A stretch of 64,000 nt of DNA, taken from the NCBI GenBank assembly GCA_014905825.1, contig JACGCN010000001.1, positions 186,001 to 250,000 on the forward strand, read 5' to 3'. Below the pieces are notes generated by a model that was not told the DNA's origin, ran no database searches, and saw only the letters and a list, made by a program, of their open reading frames with translations. The position numbers and the translations under genes are program-made. This DNA is from Lyophyllum atratum (Eukaryota; Basidiomycota; Agaricomycetes; Agaricales; Lyophyllaceae). Numbering within the stretch: position 1 is the first letter of the stretch; each line of letters opens with the position of its first letter. This document shows positions 34,801 through 47,551 of the stretch, piece by piece.

Positions 34801-36445
34801 GCGATGCGCCCAGTTGCTCACAATCCAATTGCAATCGCAATCACTGCTCCAGATCAAGCTGATTTCACCTTGCCTCCCACTCAACAAAACCTACGTCATA
34901 GCAGAGGCAGCAACGTCAAATTACCATTTCACATCATATCCTGGGGGCTGTACAACATATTGTGTAGAAGGCGTACGTGGAGAGATCCTCGTTACTTTGT
35001 CGTTTGAGCTGCAGGCGACGCTGTGGGCAGGCTATGCAATAGATCTAGAGCGGAAGCCTTCTCAGCTATTTCGCATGAAGTCGGGTTGGTATAGCGAATG
35101 CTTTCTTCATTGTTCATGTCGATGTCGGTCGTGGCAACGACGATCTACGTTATGTTTCCCTGGCACGATCGATTAATGGTAGTATCGTGTTCTTTTCCTC
35201 GGATGTCAGGGTGATGCCCACTTAATCTGTGAACTGTAGTCCAAGCAAGCGACCATCTTGAGCTTGAATCATACAAAGCTCCGGGGAGATGCTGAGAAGG
35301 GTGTAGGTGATCGGAATCGTCTGTACCAATGCGCAAGTGCGTATATGTCGGACTTCAATATGGTCGGCGCCGAATCCAAGCAGATATGGTTCACGCAAAG
35401 CTGTAGATTACCATTAAGCCGCCAGCGCTCGGGATATCTCTAGGTTCGAAAACACATACCGACTGTATGAATTGAGTAGTTTCGCCAGTTGACCATGGGT
35501 CCCCCGATACGCACCCCTTGCGCATTGACTTTGAAACAAAATCCTGTGTCGATGTCAGGTTTATGAAAGTTTTGGTTGGCAAAAACGCACCGTTATAACA
35601 AAGCAAAACTTCAGGACCTATGCGGAAAACCGCAATGCATTTGGGTAGAAATTGATTTACGGGATGGATGACAGATGAATCCAAAAGTGGTTGAGTGACG
35701 AGCGAGTCGACGTCAATTACTTCGAAATCGTGGCGGCTCGTCCCAGCGACTAATTTTGTCCTCAGGAAGTGAATCGAGGTTACCTTTTCGCTGACATAGA
35801 ATTCCTTGTATAGTATCAGTATGACATATACGTCAGAAATGCAGGGTGTCACACCTTATAAGGCTGTAGACTGAAGCCGCGCGGATTGGGAGGAACGGTT
35901 GCTATAGGACGAGACACGAGGGGTTGTAATAATTTACAAGTAGTTGATAGTCCTGCTTTAACAACGCAGACGAGATGTCGCCCTGAACACACGCCGATTT
36001 TGAAAAACGTCGCATGAGAGGACACGCGTGTGCACGATGTGGAGTCTCGCGGAGTGGCGGTGCTCAGGATACTGAGTGGAACAGTTGTGATTCGATGACC
36101 TGTGTCGGACGCGTCAATGGCGTGTTAACACGTTTTGGAGCGGTGGGAATGACCTGAGAGGAAGATGACAAGATTGTGGTCCTCCAATACGTCAATTTGG
36201 GAAACGGGTTGTGGCAGAACGAGGACTGGCATTGGTGGGATGTCCGGTGCGCGCCCAGAGATGTAGATGCCGTCGTTTGTACCATACAGTATGTGTTTCG
36301 CTCCCCCTAGAGGTAGTTCGTCCTCGAGAGGTCAATTCTGACAATTAAAAAGAGACTCACGAAGTGGAACAGAACAATTAACGCGAATATTTCCATGTGC
36401 CACCGTCAATGGACGAACCAAAAGCCGCCCGAACAAATGATATCG
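34436..36445. repeat. Segmental duplication, copy B
   Basis: Second copy of the block of about 2 kb described at 31215-33240. It keeps the intact F-box/CNH gene and only a short GMC remnant. Its right-hand boundary with copy A lies within the F-box exon, where the intact gene continues and copy A does not. Confidence 0.85.
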
Positions 36446-36700
36446 GCTCGCTGGTACCCAGGCCCTGCACACCAAGCCGCACACTGACAAGGCTGAGGGG
36501 TCGTCCTGAAGATGATGTATGATTCGTTCGAAGAGTTCTTGTGGTATTCTGGCTGTCAATGTTGATGAAAGTGGTGTGAGAGATGGTCGAGAAGCGGGAA
36601 GATGGCTTGAACGGATGGTGCGTCCGTTACTTGACTCGAATTGCTTCTTAGTTCGGTTAGCGAGGACAATTCGCTTTGCAAGTTTGGCGAATGAAGACAT
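35222..36700 (-). CDS. F-box protein with C-terminal CNH-like domain
   Basis: 404 aa in six exons (36700-36361, 36306-36154, 36099-35855, 35804-35591, 35543-35460, 35400-35222); all phases fit. An F-box lies at about 48-95 (ARIPQELFERIIHHLQDDPS then CGLVCRAWVPASRYHLFG). A citron-homology (CNH)-like region follows: KHILYGTNDGIYISG, VSQIDVLEDHNLVIFLS, TSIHFLRTKLVAGTS, IAVFRIGPEVLLCYNGF and HIEVRHIRTCALVQTIP. F-box proteins link substrates to SCF ubiquitin ligases. CNH domains are beta-propellers that bind small GTPases or traffic proteins, as in Rom2-type Rho GEFs. The fusion suggests an SCF adaptor with a propeller as substrate receptor; this is inference. A broken duplicate lies at 32042-33240. 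Confidence 0.75.
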
Positions 36701-37441
36701 GCTTGCGTGACGTGCGCGCTCGGATGGGTGAAGAGAAGACGACTAGGGGCAGGAGTGAAGTGCAGACCTCATACGTCAGTACAAATGCTGAATCACGGTG
36801 GTCGTCGTTAAGGAGGGCAGGTGTCGCCGCTCTACAATCTGATGCATCTGCACCCAGGCTAACCCAGGAGGTCGTGTCATCGTTTGTGGTCAAAGTCTTG
36901 ACATGATCACCGTTATAAAGTGGCATTCTAGTCAACTTGTTTGACAGTGAACAAGACCACTGAACTGAGGCAAAACTGATCTCAACGGGCTCATATGGAA
37001 CTACGAGGTAAGGGATGTCGCTGTCCAGTTTCCATACATATGGACCTCTACACGTTGACTTATAGGCGTCTCCGAGCATACTCGCCATTCAGCAGCAAAT
37101 TATCAATACTAGAGTTAGCAGGCATGGAAATTTGCCATAAGAACGGTAAAAAGGATCTGAGAGGAGATGGGTATATAGTGCAGCACGGTGATCAAGGGAC
37201 GAGGAGGATCGCATTCACAATTCTGGAGCATTGAGTCGGCGTTGAAGCAGAGGTCGATGTCGTTGCTCCAGACTCGTCGGATAACTTAAAGTTAACTTAC
37301 AAATTATCTATTACGTAACCAATTTAAAATAAGGAGAAATAAAAATGAGCACGTGTGACTAAGCCCGGTTCCGTCTGGAGTCAAAAGTTGTTGCGGCGGT
37401 GCTCTGAGTCTGTGTTCTCAAGGTCAACGATCACATCCAGC
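36701..37441. other. Intergenic region
   Basis: Divergent promoters of the F-box/CNH gene and UPF1 are expected here. A 143-codon minus-strand frame (36657-37088) partly overlaps the first exon of the F-box/CNH gene and shows no family motif, so it is not called. Confidence 0.4.
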
Positions 37442-40400
37442 ATGGACACCTTTGACAATTTCCAGTATGATTCTGCCTCCTCGTACGGAGGCATGGGCGT
37501 CGTCGACGACAATTCATCCGTCTACACCGCCAACACCCAAGATAATGCCTCGTCAGTTGACCTCTCGAGTCTCTCTGTGTCGGATTATCAGTCGGTCGTA
37601 GAGAACGGCCACGACCATACCCATCCTTTGCGGAATGCGCTTGACGAGGATTTTGACGCCGTTCTGGATGACTTGAAAGACGAAGGCGCTGTTGATTTGC
37701 CTCCCCACGCATGCAGGTCCGTGTTTAATTGTGGTTTTCGTTCGTTCTGAGGCCCTGACAATGTTTCGTATGATAGCTACTGCGGCATCCACTCTCCAGC
37801 ATCCGTCGTGAAGTGCTTGATTTGTTCCAAGTGGTTTTGCAATTCACGCGGAAACACCTCCGCTTCTCACATCGTCAACCATCTCGTGCGCGCTAAACAT
37901 AAAGAGGTCATTCTTCATGCAGAAAGTCCCCTGGGCGAGACTACGCCAGAATGCTACAACTGTGGAAGCAAGAATGTATTTATGCTTGGATTCATCCCAG
38001 CCAAGAGTGACACCGTCGTCGTGTTGCTGTGCCGGTACGTCTTCTCCATGGTTGCATCAGACGTTCGTTAATGTTCAGACAGTCAACCTTGTGCCGCCGT
38101 TTCCAAGGACATATCCTGGAATGCACAACTATGGGCCCCTCTTATCGATGACCGTTCTTTCCTGTCTTGGCTTGTAAAACCACCAACCGAAACCGAACAA
38201 CTACGATCTCGCCAGATTTCGTTCAACCAGATCAACCGCCTGGAAGACCTGTGGCGCGATAACGCCAATGCGACCCTGGAGGATCTGGAGAAACCAGGAG
38301 TCGACGACGAGCCCCAGCCTATACTTGTTCGCTATGAAGATGCCTACCAATACCAGAACATCTTTGGACCCCTCGTAAAAATCGAGGCGGACTACGATAA
38401 GAGGCTCAAGGAGAGTCAGACACAGACTGACATCACTGTTCGGTGGGACTTGGGTCTGAATCAGAAGCGGGTCGCGTGGTTCTGCTTGCCGAAGCTGGAA
38501 AGTGGTGAAGTGAGGCTCGCGGTAGGGGATGAATTGAGGTTGAGGTATGCCGGAGAGCTCCATAAGGCTTGGGAGGGAGTCGGCCATGTTATAAAGATCC
38601 CCAACAGTAGGTGGATTAATCAAGCACCAGTCGCTGTGTCTCACTCCTTTTTAGATGTCTCTGATGAGATTGGCCTGGAACTTCGCAGGACTGAGGGCGT
38701 CCCCTCCGAATGCACGCACAACTTCGCAGCCGATTTTGTATGGAAGTCGACGAGCTTCGACCGTATGCAGCTTGCTATGAAGACATTCGCGGTCGACGAA
38801 AAAAGCGTCAGCGGATATATCGTGAGCTCTTTACTATATCATCCACTTACCCTTCCTAACAATCTATATAGTACCACAAACTTCTTGGGCACGAGCTCGA
38901 GCCGCAAGTCCTGCGCACCCAGATGCCCAAGCGCTTCTCCGCGCCCGGCTTGCCCGAACTGAACCACTCCCAAATGTACGCCGTAAAGAGCGTACTGCAG
39001 AAGCCCATCAGTTTGATTCAGGGTCCACCTGGGACGGGCAAGACCGTCACCTCCGCGTCGATCGTGTACCACCTCGCAAAGATGAACCCAGGCCAGGTCC
39101 TTGTATGCGCACCCTCCAACGTCGCCGTCGATCAGCTGACGGAGAAAATCCACAACACCGGCCTCAAGGTTGTCCGGCTGACGGCCAAGTCGCGCGAGGC
39201 GCTGGACTCGAGTGTCGGGTTCCTGACTCTGCACCAGCAAGTCGCGAATAGTACGACACATGTGGAGCTACAGAAGCTGATCATGCTCAAGACGGAGCAG
39301 GGGGAGTTGAGCAGCAATGATGAGAGGAAGTATAAGACGTTGATTCGTCAGTGTGAGAAGGAGATTTTGGGCGCAGCGGATGTGATCTGCTGCACTTGTG
39401 TGGGAGCGGGTGATCCGAGGTTGAGCAAGTTGAAGTTTAGGACGGTTTTGATTGATGAGGCTACCCAAGCCGCTGAACCTGGTATGTCCTTTCTTTGTTA
39501 TCTGTGTGAGTGTGGATTCTGAACTAATTGGTCTTTTAGAGTGCATGATTCCTTTGGTTTTGGGTTGCAAGCAGGTCGTTCTTGTCGGAGATCATCAGGT
39601 GCGCATCCTCTCTAGCTATTTCTGCTCGCAGGCTCAACATTATTGCATAGCAACTTGGCCCAGTTATCATGAATAAGAAAGCTGCACGTGCGGGCCTGAC
39701 TCAATCTCTCTTTGAACGTCTCGTCGTGCTCGGTAACAGGCCCATCCGGTTGCAAGTGCAGTACCGCATGCATCCCTGCTTGTCCGAGTTCCCCTCGAAC
39801 ATGTTCTACGAGGGGACCTTGCAAAATGGTGTTACCGCCCCTGAGCGTTTGAGGAAGAACGTCGACTTCCCTTGGCCTGTTCCAGATACTCCTATGTTCT
39901 TCTATCAGAACTTGGGTCAGGAGGAGATTTCGAGCAGTGGAACATCCTTCCTGAATAGGTTCGTCTTCCTGTCAATCAATAACGCGCCTATAACTGACAC
40001 AAATTGTAGGACCGAAGCCTCGAATGTTGAGAAGATCGTTACTAAGTTCTTCAAATCTGGTGTTGTGCCCGGCCAAATTGGTGTTGTTACACCCTACGAG
40101 GGTCAACGCTCATACATCGTCAACTACATGCAGTTCAATGGATCTCTGAAGAAGGACCTTTACAAAGAGATCGAGGTTGCCAGTGTTGACGCGTTCCAAG
40201 GTCGTGAAAAGGATTATATCATCCTCAGCTGTGTCAGGAGTAACGAACACCAGGGCATTGGGTTCTTGAATGACCCAAGGCGTCTGAACGTCGCCCTGAC
40301 TCGAGCGAAGTATGGCGTCGTCATCTTGGGTAACCCTAAAGTCCTCAGCAAGGTATGTCCTATCCCGTAGTCTCCTTCGTGTATATATGACTGACTCAAT

Positions 40401-41147
40401 ACCGCTCTCTATAGCACCCTTTGTGGCATTACCTTCTTACTCATTACAAGGAGAAGAACACTCTAGTCGAAGGACCACTCAATAACCTGCAGCCAAGCTT
40501 GATCCAGTTCAGCAAACCTCGCCGCACGCTCCTCAAGTCCATGGATCAGTTCCGCCGTCATGAGACGAACGCGCGGGACTTCCTTGGACCCGCCGTAGGC
40601 AACGCCCTGAATGATCGTGCGTCGCTTTCTTCCTAGAGCTTATGAATGTATTATGATGTGAATCTCCCCCTTAGCTCAAGGTCGTCGTTCAGGCACTCCA
40701 AGTCGCTTCGACGCAGGCTTCTACCGCACCCACGATGCCATGGGATACATCCCTTCCGATGTCCAGTCCCTCCGATCCCAAGCCACTTACTCCTCTGGCC
40801 TTCCCATGTTCGGCACTCCAGGTCCATTTGGTGCTGGTATCCCTCGTGGAGCTAACGGCGGAAAGCGTAGCACCTACAGCTATGCTTCATCCATCGTCTC
40901 ACAGGATGCAGGCCCGAGCGTCACAGACAACAGCAGTGTCATCGGAGGCGGCAGCAGTGTCAACATGGCTTACTCGCAGAGTGACCGTTTGAGACGCCGT
41001 ACGTCGTTTGGATCCGCCTCCGTCACCGGCGCCAGCGACCTCGGGAGTCTGTCGCAGTACGATTACAAGAGCCAGGACGAGGCCGGGGATTTGGACGACG
41101 TTAAGTCGCAGTACGCCGGCACCCAGTCGGGCGTGACTGTGTTCTAG
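37442..41147 (+). CDS. UPF1: UPF1/NAM7 RNA helicase (nonsense-mediated decay)
   Basis: ATP-dependent 5'-3' RNA helicase that drives nonsense-mediated mRNA decay. The 1088-aa model has nine exons with all phases consistent. The N-terminal Cys/His-rich domain starts at [20 protein letters not shown] and continues with C/H pairs to [15 protein letters not shown], and binds UPF2 in known homologs. Superfamily 1 motifs follow: Walker A GPPGTGKT (475-482), [10 protein letters not shown] (619-628), VGDHQQLGPV, QYRMHP, then [20 protein letters not shown] and LNVALTRAK. The C-terminus is Gly/Ser-rich with several SQ dipeptides (YSQS, LSQY, KSQD, KSQY), as in UPF1 tails phosphorylated by SMG1-type kinases. 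Confidence 0.95.
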
Positions 41148-42878
41148 CACTACTAGGCATCGGCCGTTCCAAATGCGGGTGTCACCCACATCCTGCCTTT
41201 GACTATTCTGCTGCTCACATCGGGTTGTCTACGCGGCGCCTGTATGCGCACCTGCACAAAGCGTGCAGACGTATTCGCCCCAGTCGACGTCCGAGTGGCT
41301 TCTCACAGACACGCAATGGCGCACGCCTCCCTTCCGTTCTTCGCCTCGTTCCGCGGGTCCTCTCAGCACACATCTTGGAACTAAACACCTATCCGTCCCC
41401 CCAATTTCTCCATCGCTTCGCCTCAACCTCATCAACACTGAGGCCGCTGGATGCAGCCACCCACCCACCTTTGCTTATCGTGCCTGATGCTGTCGTCGTT
41501 CTCCTTGCCGCCATCAACATCCTTGACGAGAATTGCGATAGCTGGTAGTACGTGGGATGTTTGCGGTTCGCTATTATGCCCCCTTTTCTTCTGTTATGAA
41601 TGGTTCATATAGTGATGTTGGTAGAGGATGATGGACCGGTTGGTCTTATTATTTAAATAGACTGAACTCCACTTCCGAATCCCAGCATCAAATAGTATAG
41701 TGTTAGTGATATTACCCACGGGTATACCTCGGTTTTGAGACGTATGTGAGGACAGCTCTTGCGTCGTTATTTCACTAGAGATATTTGTTGATCATTGAGC
41801 TCGCAAGGTGCCTACTTGTTCAAGAGAAACTTCGATCTCGATGGACATCCTCAGCATGTAGTATCAGTAACTTGAACAAATCCCAATCATCCATATCTCT
41901 AATCACAATAGACGTCAAGCTCATCGTCTCAAATCTGAGTACTAAGAACCCATTACCACCCCGAACTACGGCAGCATCATCCGAGTCGCCCATAAGTCGT
42001 CTCTCACCCTAACGCGCTCCGAATGTGGATGGATCGGCGTCCATAAGTATTCTTTGGCGAATTTGGTAACATCTGGCACGTACTACCAGCGTACTACTTC
42101 ACTTCAACTTCAACAAATCGAACCCCTCACTGCTCGGCACTCTGCCTCCTCAGATCAGTGGATTCTCCGCCGTACCACACAGGGCGCTCCAAGGGCGCTC
42201 GCCTTCCGGATCAAGATTGAAACATCTACTAATCACTACGTGGAATATGATAGATGAGCGACAGAGGACTGATTCCGTGTCAGTGAACCACGAGCCCAGT
42301 CATTGGATGAGCTACAGAGGCGAAGCGTCCGGGTACCACGAAGACCTATATCCTCGTTCCGTCATGATATCAGTCGTCCTCGATGCAGGCTGTCGAAACG
42401 ATTTTTCCGGAATAAGGCTGGTTATTTTGCGCAGGGATAGTGGAGGAGCGGAAGCGGTATGCATTTCTCATTACTTTGAGATACAAGATGTTGATTCGGC
42501 TGTTAGACTGTCAGAAACTGTCCTGAACTCTTCAAGTTTTACAACGGCCATCATACACACCAAAAGCATAGAGACGCTTTAACAAGTCTTCGTACCAGCC
42601 GCGAACTGAGCAACTCCCTTTTACACGATTATGCCCGCGGAAGTCTGGGGAGGAAAATCTGCACTGTCATATTTGAGCTAGTGTTGGTCCAGACGGACGA
42701 TGTTCCATCGCTAGAGGCGGAAAAATACCGTGCCGAATTGAGTCCCTTACAACGTCAAGGACTCAATCCAGGGGACCCAGCATTCCACATCGTATACGAC
42801 CACGCGCAGCGCTTGAATACACCATTGCTCCTCTTTCTCAAGTGCAGCCACGCATGTATAACTGGGTCTTACTTCAAC
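41148..42878. other. Intergenic region
   Basis: 1.7 kb with no supported gene. The open frame ahead of the next gene (from 42681) lacks an ATG before 42879. Nothing else recognised. Confidence 0.4.
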
Positions 42879-44243
42879 ATGGGAAGGTCTTGCCCAGGGC
42901 CTCGAATATACGTGCACACGGTTCGGATCCTTCCTCTCCTCGGCAACCGCCCATTACCCGTTCCCCTTCCTCTCCCACTCCTCAAACGTTGTATCATCTA
43001 TGCTTTCGCTGACAGGCAAAGAGGATGGCGCAAGGGTCTTTTATCATGTGGGCTTGTCTGCCGATCCTGGGCACCTATCCTTGACCTTTTCTTTCAACAC
43101 TTTCATTACCCTGACCAGTCGCAATCCTCAGACCCCCCGCATATCTCCGCAGTTGCGGTTTCCTTGGAAAGAACCCCTTTCCGCGCTGCACTAGTGAGGG
43201 GATTTACGCCATTACTGTATGCACCACCCAATGTAAGAGCTACCACCACGTTCTTCGAATCCCAAAACGCTATCTTGCGACGGGCTAAATCTGTAGAGGA
43301 ACTCAGTATAAGATCCACGCATCCGTCCCTATCTGAGGAGTTGCTTCACATTCTTGGCGGCTTGCGAGAGGTCCGAGCCTTCAAGGTGTCCAGCATAAAC
43401 TTACCATCCTATCGTCAAACCTTGACTGAAGAAATAGATGACTTTAACATCAGCGAGATTCAAAGTGCCATTGCTCTCTGGCCACATCTCAGAACCTTGA
43501 AGATATATAATTGGAAAAGCCTCATAACGTCAAACACCATAGGCCCACGCAACCCTTCAATCCAGCATCTACCATCGAGTGATTACTTGTCAATGGGGAC
43601 GGAGTCTGAGGTAGGTGTCTTGCTGGTCTCTTAACCCGTCCAACACCATTCTGGTTGACGCTGACAACCCTCGTCACAGAACGCCGGGCCCGTGTGTCAT
43701 ATTGAAGTTCTAGACTTGACCGGCGGCGAACTCACAGGTCCTCAACTCCTGTTCTTCACCAGTCCTTCCTATCCCCTCGCGAGCCTGCGAGAAGTGAAAT
43801 TAACTCGTGTTCAAGGCCTAACCAACTCTGACTTGCTGGAATTTTTGACGCGAGCGGCTCCAACTCTTCAACGGCTCGATCTGGCTCGATGCGTCATCCA
43901 TCGTTCATTTGAAAACGAGGAGTATGCCATTGACACGGTTATGCCCAAAATGAAGTGTTTGGAATACCTTTCGGTAGACGGTGACCTTGCAAGTGCGCTG
44001 GCTTTGTCGAGGAAGAGTCCGCCGCAGCTGCCATCGGTCAGTGGAAGGGAAGACATCTATGTCTCGCTCACAAACCATATGTTGATGGATCAGGCAAGCA
44101 TTATCGATGCTTTGCGAGTCACTGGCTGGAACTCTATACGCGTCGTCTGGAGTCCTGTCGGTGTTCCTGAGATGGCCGAGGAGGCGTCTCGCATTGCTGA
44201 GGCCCGAGGGATCTGGTGGCGTCTCCAGTATCGATCTGCCTAA
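42879..44243 (+). CDS. F-box-type protein with leucine-rich-repeat-like region
   Basis: 431 aa in two exons (42879-43610, 43680-44243). An F-box-like segment is near residues 30-75 (LPLLKRCIIYAFADR, then GLVCRSWAPILDLFFQHFH). The rest has Leu-rich stretches at the spacing of F-box/LRR proteins (RAKSVEELSIR, HIEVLDLTGGEL, PTLQRLDLARC, KCLEYLSVDG). Such proteins act as SCF ubiquitin-ligase adaptors and are greatly expanded in mushroom-forming fungi. The substrate is unknown. The ATG at 42879 is the first in this frame. There is no close similarity to the F-box/CNH protein at 35222-36700 beyond the F-box. Confidence 0.75.
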
Positions 44244-45163
44244 ATCTAACTTCGGTTCCCACCTACATGATGATGAATTATCCCTTTGAGCCTCTACATA
44301 TCTAACTGCTTTCTGGAAAGATGTAGATCAGTAGTCATACCTGCAACGAAAAGAAATACAGCTCTCCCTTGGACTGTGAACAAGCAAAGACGGGGTCCCG
44401 GTGAGTGGGACGTGAAGCAAACAGACGCCAAAAGCCAAAAAGCCAAACACTTTGCTTCATTTACCCCGCAGCTGGACGACAAAGTCAAATACATTCTGTC
44501 TTTGCGCGCACACTGACCTACACCAGAGTAAGTACCATGCACCAAAAAAAACCCCAACAAAGAGTAACACAACTATGAACAACGAAGGACAGGGGAGCGC
44601 AGCGACACGAAACCAAACCAAAAACTAAAAAGCCAAACAACCAGTATAACGTAGAGAGAGAGAGAGACGGAGGAAAAAACAACAGAAAACCCCAACAAAG
44701 CGTTGACCCCCAAAGCAAGCAAGCAAGTCCGAGCGTCCACGGCGGTAACAACAGGAAATGGGTAGATGGGGGGACGGGAGGAGAGAGTAAGTCATTAATA
44801 TGCGATGCAGGTGTTTAGATAATAAGCAGGTACAAGTGAAGGAGCGGTGCGGGAGGGGGTCATTAATGATATGTCAGAGAGGCTGGGTCCGAGGGATTCG
44901 GGGTTGAATATACGTTCGCCCCGGGCGGGAATGAGAGAGCAGGGAGAGAGAGTGAGTGAGAATATCCCTTTTTGGTGTGGTGTGCCTGTGTATCTGTATG
45001 TCGTTATGGTCGTGAAAATTGGAAAGCAAAGAAGCGGGGGAAGATAAAGATGCTATGCAGGGAAGGAAGGTGATGGATGGGCTGGTTCGGTTCGCTGGCT
45101 GGCTGGTATTGGTTCGAGCTTCGTATTAGATTGTCCACCGTCCGTTCAGAGTCAGAGTCACAT
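44244..45163. other. Intergenic region with GA-rich microsatellite
   Basis: It lies between convergent genes. A GA dinucleotide run lies near 44653-44668, and G-rich purine stretches continue to about 45080. No gene. Confidence 0.5.
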
Positions 45164-46756
45164 TCACTCCTCATACGCCGGAGGCGAGACGCCCGAAGGT
45201 CCGGGAGCACCAGACGACGCCACCGACGAAGCCCCCGCCGTCGCCACCTCAAGCTCACGCTGCACCCTCCCCCCATCCTGATGAACCACCGGCGCCCCCG
45301 CCGACGTCCTCACAAACCTCCCCTTCCCATCCCTCTGCACCGCCGACGCCGCGGCAGCAGCAGCCGAAGAAGACGACTCCCCATACTCAAACGTCTCCGA
45401 CGCCGGCGACAGGTTCACCGCATTCGCCACCTGCAGCCTGCGCACCTGCGTCTCCTGTATACTCGTCGGGCTCCCCGAGCGGTTCGCGTACATGTGCTCT
45501 TCGGACGTTACGCTCGGTGCGCCCATGCTCATGCCCATCATGACCCCGGCGTTGTACCCGGGTCCGGGCCCGCCGCTCCAGTTGGAGAGGGAGACGGGCG
45601 GGGAGGTGAAGCTGCCGCTGCCGCTGCTGTGGGTGTAGCTGTGTGTTAGAGTATTTGTTGGACGCGATTGCTGCTGCTGCTGCTGTTGGTGTGACAGTAG
45701 GGGTAGTTGTGGAGGGTAGCCCTGTTGTGTCTGGGGGAAGAGGTGCTGCTGCGATCCGGCGGTTGAGGGGCGCGATGAGATGGTTGTGGCACTTGCGAGG
45801 GGCGTGGAGACCGTCATCGGGACATTCAGTGGTGTTAGAGACGAGGAGCGGGCGTGGTGGATGTTAGGGGCGCCCTTGCCCGTTGAGGGTCGCATGGCAG
45901 GCGAGGTGGGTGGCGAGACGGCGCTCGGAGCGAGTGCCTGGCCCACGAGGCCGTATTGATACGGCTTGGGCTCCGTGTCGACGTCCAGCGAGAATCGCCC
46001 GGGTCTTCGGGCGCCGGCAGCGATGATATCGTCATCTTCCTTGTCAAAGATGTCGTCCCATCTGCGTCTCCGTTTCCTAACATCCAGATGTGTTGGTGCG
46101 ATACGCGCCGACAAGAGGAGAGAAAAACATACAAGATGAACCAGATCAATGCCACAACGGCAAGGAGCCCGAAAAAGCCGCCGACGGCACCACCGATGAT
46201 GGGAGCCATATTCGCGCCGTTGCCGTCCTTATCGTTCGCGACGATGGTATTGACAGGCTGCGTTGAGGTCTCCGTCACCGTCTGAACTGTAGGCGAACCA
46301 TTCGTCGGGGTCGTAGTCAATGAAGATGTCGGGGTATTGGACGGCGGTGGGGCCGGTGGGTTCGTATCGCTGGGTGGCGGATTAGGGTTAGTATTAATCG
46401 TCGTGCACGACGTGCCCCACAACGTGGCTATCGCTGTGGTCGTGATATCCACCGGTAGCGTGATCGGCACCTGCACCGTCTGGGTCGCACCTAAATCTCG
46501 GGCCTGAGCAAAAAAAAAAAATCGCGTCGGGCAAGGGGAAGCACGGACCTGGGATGGTTATCGTGGAGAATGTGGTTGACGGTACGCATGTTGCGGCCGC
46601 ACCAGAGGGAGCAGAGGGACATGGAGCGACGGTGGACGTGACGCTCGTCGTCGGGGGCAGAGTTGTCACCGAGCTGGTGGTGCTCGTTGTAAAGGTCTGG
46701 GTGGTGATCTGCGTTGTGCTCGTCAAGGTCGGCGACGACGTACACGACACGGACAT
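45164..46756 (-). CDS. Ser/Thr-rich single-pass membrane protein with polyQ and PPxY tail
   Basis: 492 aa in three exons (46756-46549, 46490-46133, 46076-45164). The N-terminal half is almost all Ser/Thr/Pro, as in heavily O-mannosylated wall-stress sensors (Wsc/Mid2-like layout, though no Wsc Cys domain is present and no clear signal peptide is seen). One membrane span follows (GGAVGGFFGLLAVVALIWFIL), then KRRRRWDDIFDKEDDD. The cytosolic tail has a seven-Gln run coded by CAG/CAA repeats, a run of six Ala, and ends in SPPAYEE, a PPxY motif at the very C-terminus. The function is not established. A surface-sensor role is inferred from layout only. Confidence 0.75.
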
Positions 46757-47551
46757 TGTACTGATATAATAGTGGCAGAAGCGGTCAAAGAGAGCCGCAC
46801 AGTACTAGTAAAGCCCTAGAAGAGGTAGGAAAGCAGGAAGGGGCTGGGACTTGGCTGCGGGCAAAAGGAAGGGCAAGCCGCAGATGTCCGTTCTAAGTAA
46901 GAAAGTATGAGAAAAGAAAGGAAAAGGGCCAGTGTTGCAACGGAACAGCCTCCTCAGGGTTCCTTCAAAACGAGGCAGGCTGATGTAAGCACAACCCACT
47001 CGCGCCCCGCCTATCCTTCCCCGGCCATTCGTTTCACCGCGTCGTGGGCGCGATTTTATATATAGCCGAAAGCGACACATCGTTCTGCAGGAAATGCCAT
47101 GGACAGCATGTCTGGCAAGGCTTCGCTGATGAGAACATAGATTGCGTGGCGTGCAGTGGCTGTGTTCCAATTTAATAAGCGACGGTGAGCGCGATCTTGT
47201 CATGTCGCCACAGGAGGTACGGAGTAAAACACCGCGGCCTCGAGTATGCATCCTCCTCATAAAGAGTAGCGTCCGGGACAAAGTGCTTGCTCTAAAGCTA
47301 TGACGGCGACGTGACTGACAGTGATGATTCAATCATCATGATTGGCAAAATCTGTCCATGTGGGAGCGATGATAGCAGACGATTATGAGCTGAGCACTAG
47401 TAATCGTACACCTCGTAGTAAGTAATAAAGGTGTAAAGTAGATGTAAAAAAACTAAATCGCCTGGAACGAGAGGGTATGATGATAATGACTCGAATAAAA
47501 CCCGTATAATGAGAATCCTTTTACTATTGCTTCCTTCCATCGCATATTTCG
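46757..47551. other. Intergenic region
   Basis: Promoter side of the Ser/Thr-rich protein and 3' side of the next minus-strand gene. No gene recognised. Confidence 0.4.

Noticed and set aside
36657..37088. 143-codon minus-strand frame upstream of the F-box/CNH gene
   Set aside because: Overlaps the first exon of that gene in another frame and lacks recognisable domains; could be revisited with transcript data.
45077..45649. 190-codon plus-strand Arg/His/Pro frame
   Set aside because: Antisense of the cytosolic tail of the Ser/Thr-rich membrane protein.
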